Shown here: positions 6,803-8,219 of the stretch, one piece after another
Numbering within the stretch: the stretch's first letter is position 1
Layout of the letters: each line of letters opens with the position of its first letter
DNA from: Balneolaceae bacterium SMO_bin1
Lineage (GTDB): Bacteria; Bacteroidota; Rhodothermia; Balneolales; Balneolaceae
Direction: 5' to 3'
DNA: 8,219 bases
Assembly (NCBI GenBank): GCA_003123965.1
Contig: NNSL01000492.1
Location: 1-8,219, forward strand
Notes under the pieces: model-generated
Database searches by the model: none
What the model was told of the DNA's origin: nothing
Seen by the model: only the letters and a program-made list of their open reading frames with translations
Program-made: the position numbers and the translations under genes

Positions 6803-6818
6803 ATTCAAAATTTTGAAT
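6803..6818. repeat. 16-bp perfect palindrome ahead of the VOC gene
   Basis: ATTCAAAATTTTGAAT is fully self-complementary with no loop, so it suits a symmetric protein dimer better than an RNA hairpin. It ends 13 bp before the VOC start codon. It contains AAATTTTG, a one-mismatch version of the TAnnTTTG -7 box, so it may overlap the promoter. The 12-mer CAAAATTTTGAA inside it also occurs at 2547-2558, between the glyQS -7 box and start. Confidence 0.45.
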
Positions 6819-6831
6819 CAAACCTATAGTT

Positions 6832-7260
6832 ATGAGTACCAGTAAAATTCAGCCATTTCACCTTGCTTTTCCGGTCGCAGACATTGAAGAAACGTTGTAT
6901 TTTTATCGCGATGTGCTGGGCTGCGAAACCGGCCGCAGCTCGGACACGTGGATCGATTTTAACTTTTGGGGCCACCAAGTTGTGGCGCACCTCAGCCCGG
7001 AAGAAGCCGGAAAATCTAGCACAAACGAAGTAGACGGACACGAAGTGCCGGCCAAACATTTTGGTTTGATTCTGGAATGGGATGAATGGGAGGCACTGGC
7101 CGATCGCTTGAAAGGGGAAGACGTTGAATTTGTGATTGAGCCCTACGTGCGGTTTGAAGGTAAACCGGGTGAGCAGGCTACCATGTTCTTTCTTGACCCG
7201 AGTGGAAATGCCCTGGAATTCAAGGCGTTTAAAAACAAAGAGCAAATCTTCGCTAAATAG
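6832..7260 (+). CDS. VOC-superfamily protein (glyoxalase / extradiol-dioxygenase fold)
   Basis: This 142-residue cytosolic protein is a single VOC unit with two beta-alpha-beta-beta-beta modules. Sequence landmarks are [20 protein letters not shown] (9-28), [20 protein letters not shown] (30-49), [20 protein letters not shown] (67-86), and [20 protein letters not shown] (99-118) with [15 protein letters not shown] to residue 133. Likely metal ligands are His10, His76 and Glu129, at the usual strand positions. The GRSSDTWxDFxFxGHQ and [17 protein letters not shown] blocks mark a well-conserved family described as predicted extradiol-type dioxygenases (as I recall, COG3565). The physiological substrate is unknown, so glyoxalase, dioxygenase and binding roles all remain open. 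There is no Shine-Dalgarno. The gene is divergent from the SOD-like gene and convergent with the ABC-F gene. Confidence 0.92.
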   Translation: MSTSKIQPFHLAFPVADIEETLYFYRDVLGCETGRSSDTWIDFNFWGHQVVAHLSPEEAGKSSTNEVDGHEVPAKHFGLILEWDEWEALADRLKGEDVEFVIEPYVRFEGKPGEQATMFFLDPSGNALEFKAFKNKEQIFAK

Positions 7261-7273
7261 GTGGTAGTGGTGT

Positions 7274-7309
7274 GTCATGAGTCTTGAGCAAATACTGCTC
7301 ACTCATGAC
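7274..7309. terminator. Hairpin in the VOC/ABC-F convergent gap
   Basis: GTCATGAGT (7274-7282) pairs perfectly with ACTCATGAC (7301-7309). Inside it GAGCA (7286-7290) pairs with TGCTC (7296-7300) around a five-base loop, with a three-base bulge on the left. A 14-bp stem between two converging stop codons suggests a two-way transcript-end structure. There is no T tract on either side, so it is not a textbook intrinsic terminator. Confidence 0.5.
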
Positions 7310-7320
7310 TCAACACTCAA
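7300..7320. repeat. Heptad tandem repeat overlapping the ABC-F stop codon
   Basis: Three consecutive 7-bp units, CACTCAT, GACTCAA and CACTCAA, share the pattern [CG]ACTCA[AT]. More degenerate units (GAGTCAG, GACTGAA) continue to 7334 inside the gene. The ABC-F stop codon (7317-7319) lies in the third unit and the right arm of the hairpin in the first two, so the repeat may have generated both. Confidence 0.5.
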
Positions 7321-8219
7321 GAGTCAGGACTGAACTCTTCCTCGATGTCTGCAATTTTTTCGGCCAGCTCTTCCCAGCGGGCGTACTTTTCCACCAGCTC
7401 GGCTTTTAGCTTGTCATACTCCATGCTAATTTCTTTTACTTCTTCAGAGTCGTCATAAAAGTCCGGCTCGGCCATAGCCTCTTCGATTTCACTTTTGCGG
7501 GCTTCCAGCTTTTCGATTATGGCCTCCTTTTGCTCAAACTCCTTTTTAAAGGGCTTTAATTTCTTTGATTTCTCCTGCCGCAGCTGGGCTTCAATGCGCC
7601 GTTCTTCTTTGCGCGAAATTGAATTTCCATTGCTTGTTGATGTGTCGGATGATGACGAGGATTCTTGCTTTTGTTCTTCCTGCTCTTTCTTTTTTTCCAA
7701 GTAATAAGAAACATTTCCCAGGTAGGTCTTGGTTTTCTCGGGCTGTACCTCCAGCACCTTGTTTACAATGGGATCAAGGAAATCAACATCGTGCGATACA
7801 ATTACATAAGTGCCTTCATACTGCTGAAGGGCCTGCTGCAGAATTTCTTTCGACTGCATATCCAGGTGATTGGTAGGCTCATCAAAGATGAGAAAGTTGG
7901 CCGGTGAGAGCAGCATGCGAGCCAGCGCCAGCCTGCTTTTTTCCCCGCCCGAAAGCACAGATACTTTTTTGAAGACATCCTCACCTTGAAACAGAAAGCA
8001 CCCCAAAATAGTACGGATGCGCGTTTCGGTGGCCATGGGTGCGGCGGTGCGCATTATCTCGAAGGCCGTTTTGGAGAGGTCGAGCTCATCGGCCTGGTGC
8101 TGTGCAAAGTACGAAACGGTAACATTATGGCCCAGCTCCCGACGCCCGGAATCGATGGGCTCATGACCGGCAATGATGCGCACAAAAGTTGATTTTCCGG
8201 CTCCGTTCGGGCCTACTAT
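7317..8219 (-). CDS. ABC-F family ATPase, C-terminal half; 5' end beyond window
   Basis: The frame is open to the right edge: 300 residues of the second nucleotide-binding domain and tail, entering inside the Walker A motif. Visible, numbered from the edge: Walker A GPNGAGKST (3-11), Q-loop SYFAQHQ (36-42), signature LSGGEKSRLALARMLL (90-105), Walker B NFLIFDEPTNHLD (108-120, catalytic Glu114), and the His switch IVSHD (140-144). A Ser/Asn low-complexity linker follows (about 187-200). The last ~100 residues are a Lys/Glu-rich coiled coil, the C-terminal extension seen in Uup/YheS-like members. ABC-F proteins have no membrane domain and act on the ribosome, some giving antibiotic protection and others aiding translation of difficult sequences. 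The subgroup cannot be settled because the first domain and interdomain linker are missing. The apparent GTG start at 8181-8183 is only an internal Val. Confidence 0.95.
   Translation of the reverse strand: MVGPNGAGKSTFVRIIAGHEPIDSGRRELGHNVTVSYFAQHQADELDLSKTAFEIMRTAAPMATETRIRTILGCFLFQGEDVFKKVSVLSGGEKSRLALARMLLSPANFLIFDEPTNHLDMQSKEILQQALQQYEGTYVIVSHDVDFLDPIVNKVLEVQPEKTKTYLGNVSYYLEKKKEQEEQKQESSSSSDTSTSNGNSISRKEERRIEAQLRQEKSKKLKPFKKEFEQKEAIIEKLEARKSEIEEAMAEPDFYDDSEEVKEISMEYDKLKAELVEKYARWEELAEKIADIEEEFSPDS

Noticed and set aside
7986..8192. 68-codon plus-strand open frame near the right edge
   Set aside because: It is antisense to the Walker A and Q-loop region of the ABC-F gene and has no features of its own.
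1..8219. Novel defence or mobile system
   Set aside because: No transposase, integrase, nuclease, toxin-antitoxin pair, CRISPR repeat or phage gene is visible. The genes are recognisable housekeeping or envelope functions with their own promoters or terminators.

Overview
The window looks like a chromosomal housekeeping and accessory stretch from a member of the Bacteroidota/Balneolota side of the tree (FCB group). This rests on several signs. No start codon has a convincing Shine-Dalgarno sequence. A perfect Bacteroidota-type -7 box (TAnnTTTG) lies ahead of the glycyl-tRNA synthetase gene. The first gene carries the N-terminal module of the 'lamin tail' type surface proteins of this group, and the single-chain GlyRS and Bacteroidota-style dodecin fit. 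A marine or halotolerant Balneolaceae-like host is my best guess, from overall protein resemblance only.

Layout. Bases 1-697 (minus) hold the 5' part of a secreted surface-protein gene that runs off the left edge; no complete open frame marks it, but it is open over all 232 visible codons. A 238-bp divergent spacer leads to a small PH-like hypothetical gene (936-1334, plus), which converges on asd (1359-2450, minus; aspartate-semialdehyde dehydrogenase). A 131-bp divergent promoter region separates asd from glyQS (2582-4057, plus), followed by a dodecin gene (4127-4327, plus) and a strong intrinsic terminator (4363-4391). On the minus strand come a secreted alpha/beta hydrolase (4418-5824) and, behind its own terminator (5919-5954), a lipoprotein Cu/Zn-SOD-family protein (5984-6607). 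A 224-bp divergent spacer with dyad and repeat motifs leads to a VOC (glyoxalase/extradiol-dioxygenase fold) gene (6832-7260, plus). That gene converges on an ABC-F ATPase gene (7317-8219, minus) whose 5' part lies beyond the right edge. The last convergent gap holds a hairpin and a heptad repeat that overlaps the ABC-F stop codon.

The genes do not form one pathway. glyQS and dodecin probably share a transcript. The SOD-like gene and the hydrolase are same-strand neighbours but are separated by a terminator. The most interesting protein-level observations are two family members that appear to have lost defining ligand residues. The dodecin lacks both the Trp and the Gln that sandwich flavin. 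The SOD-family lipoprotein keeps all four copper ligands, the disulfide cysteines and the catalytic Arg, but has lost the three zinc-only ligands. I see no CRISPR array, tRNA, rRNA, insertion sequence, phage gene or obviously new multi-gene system.
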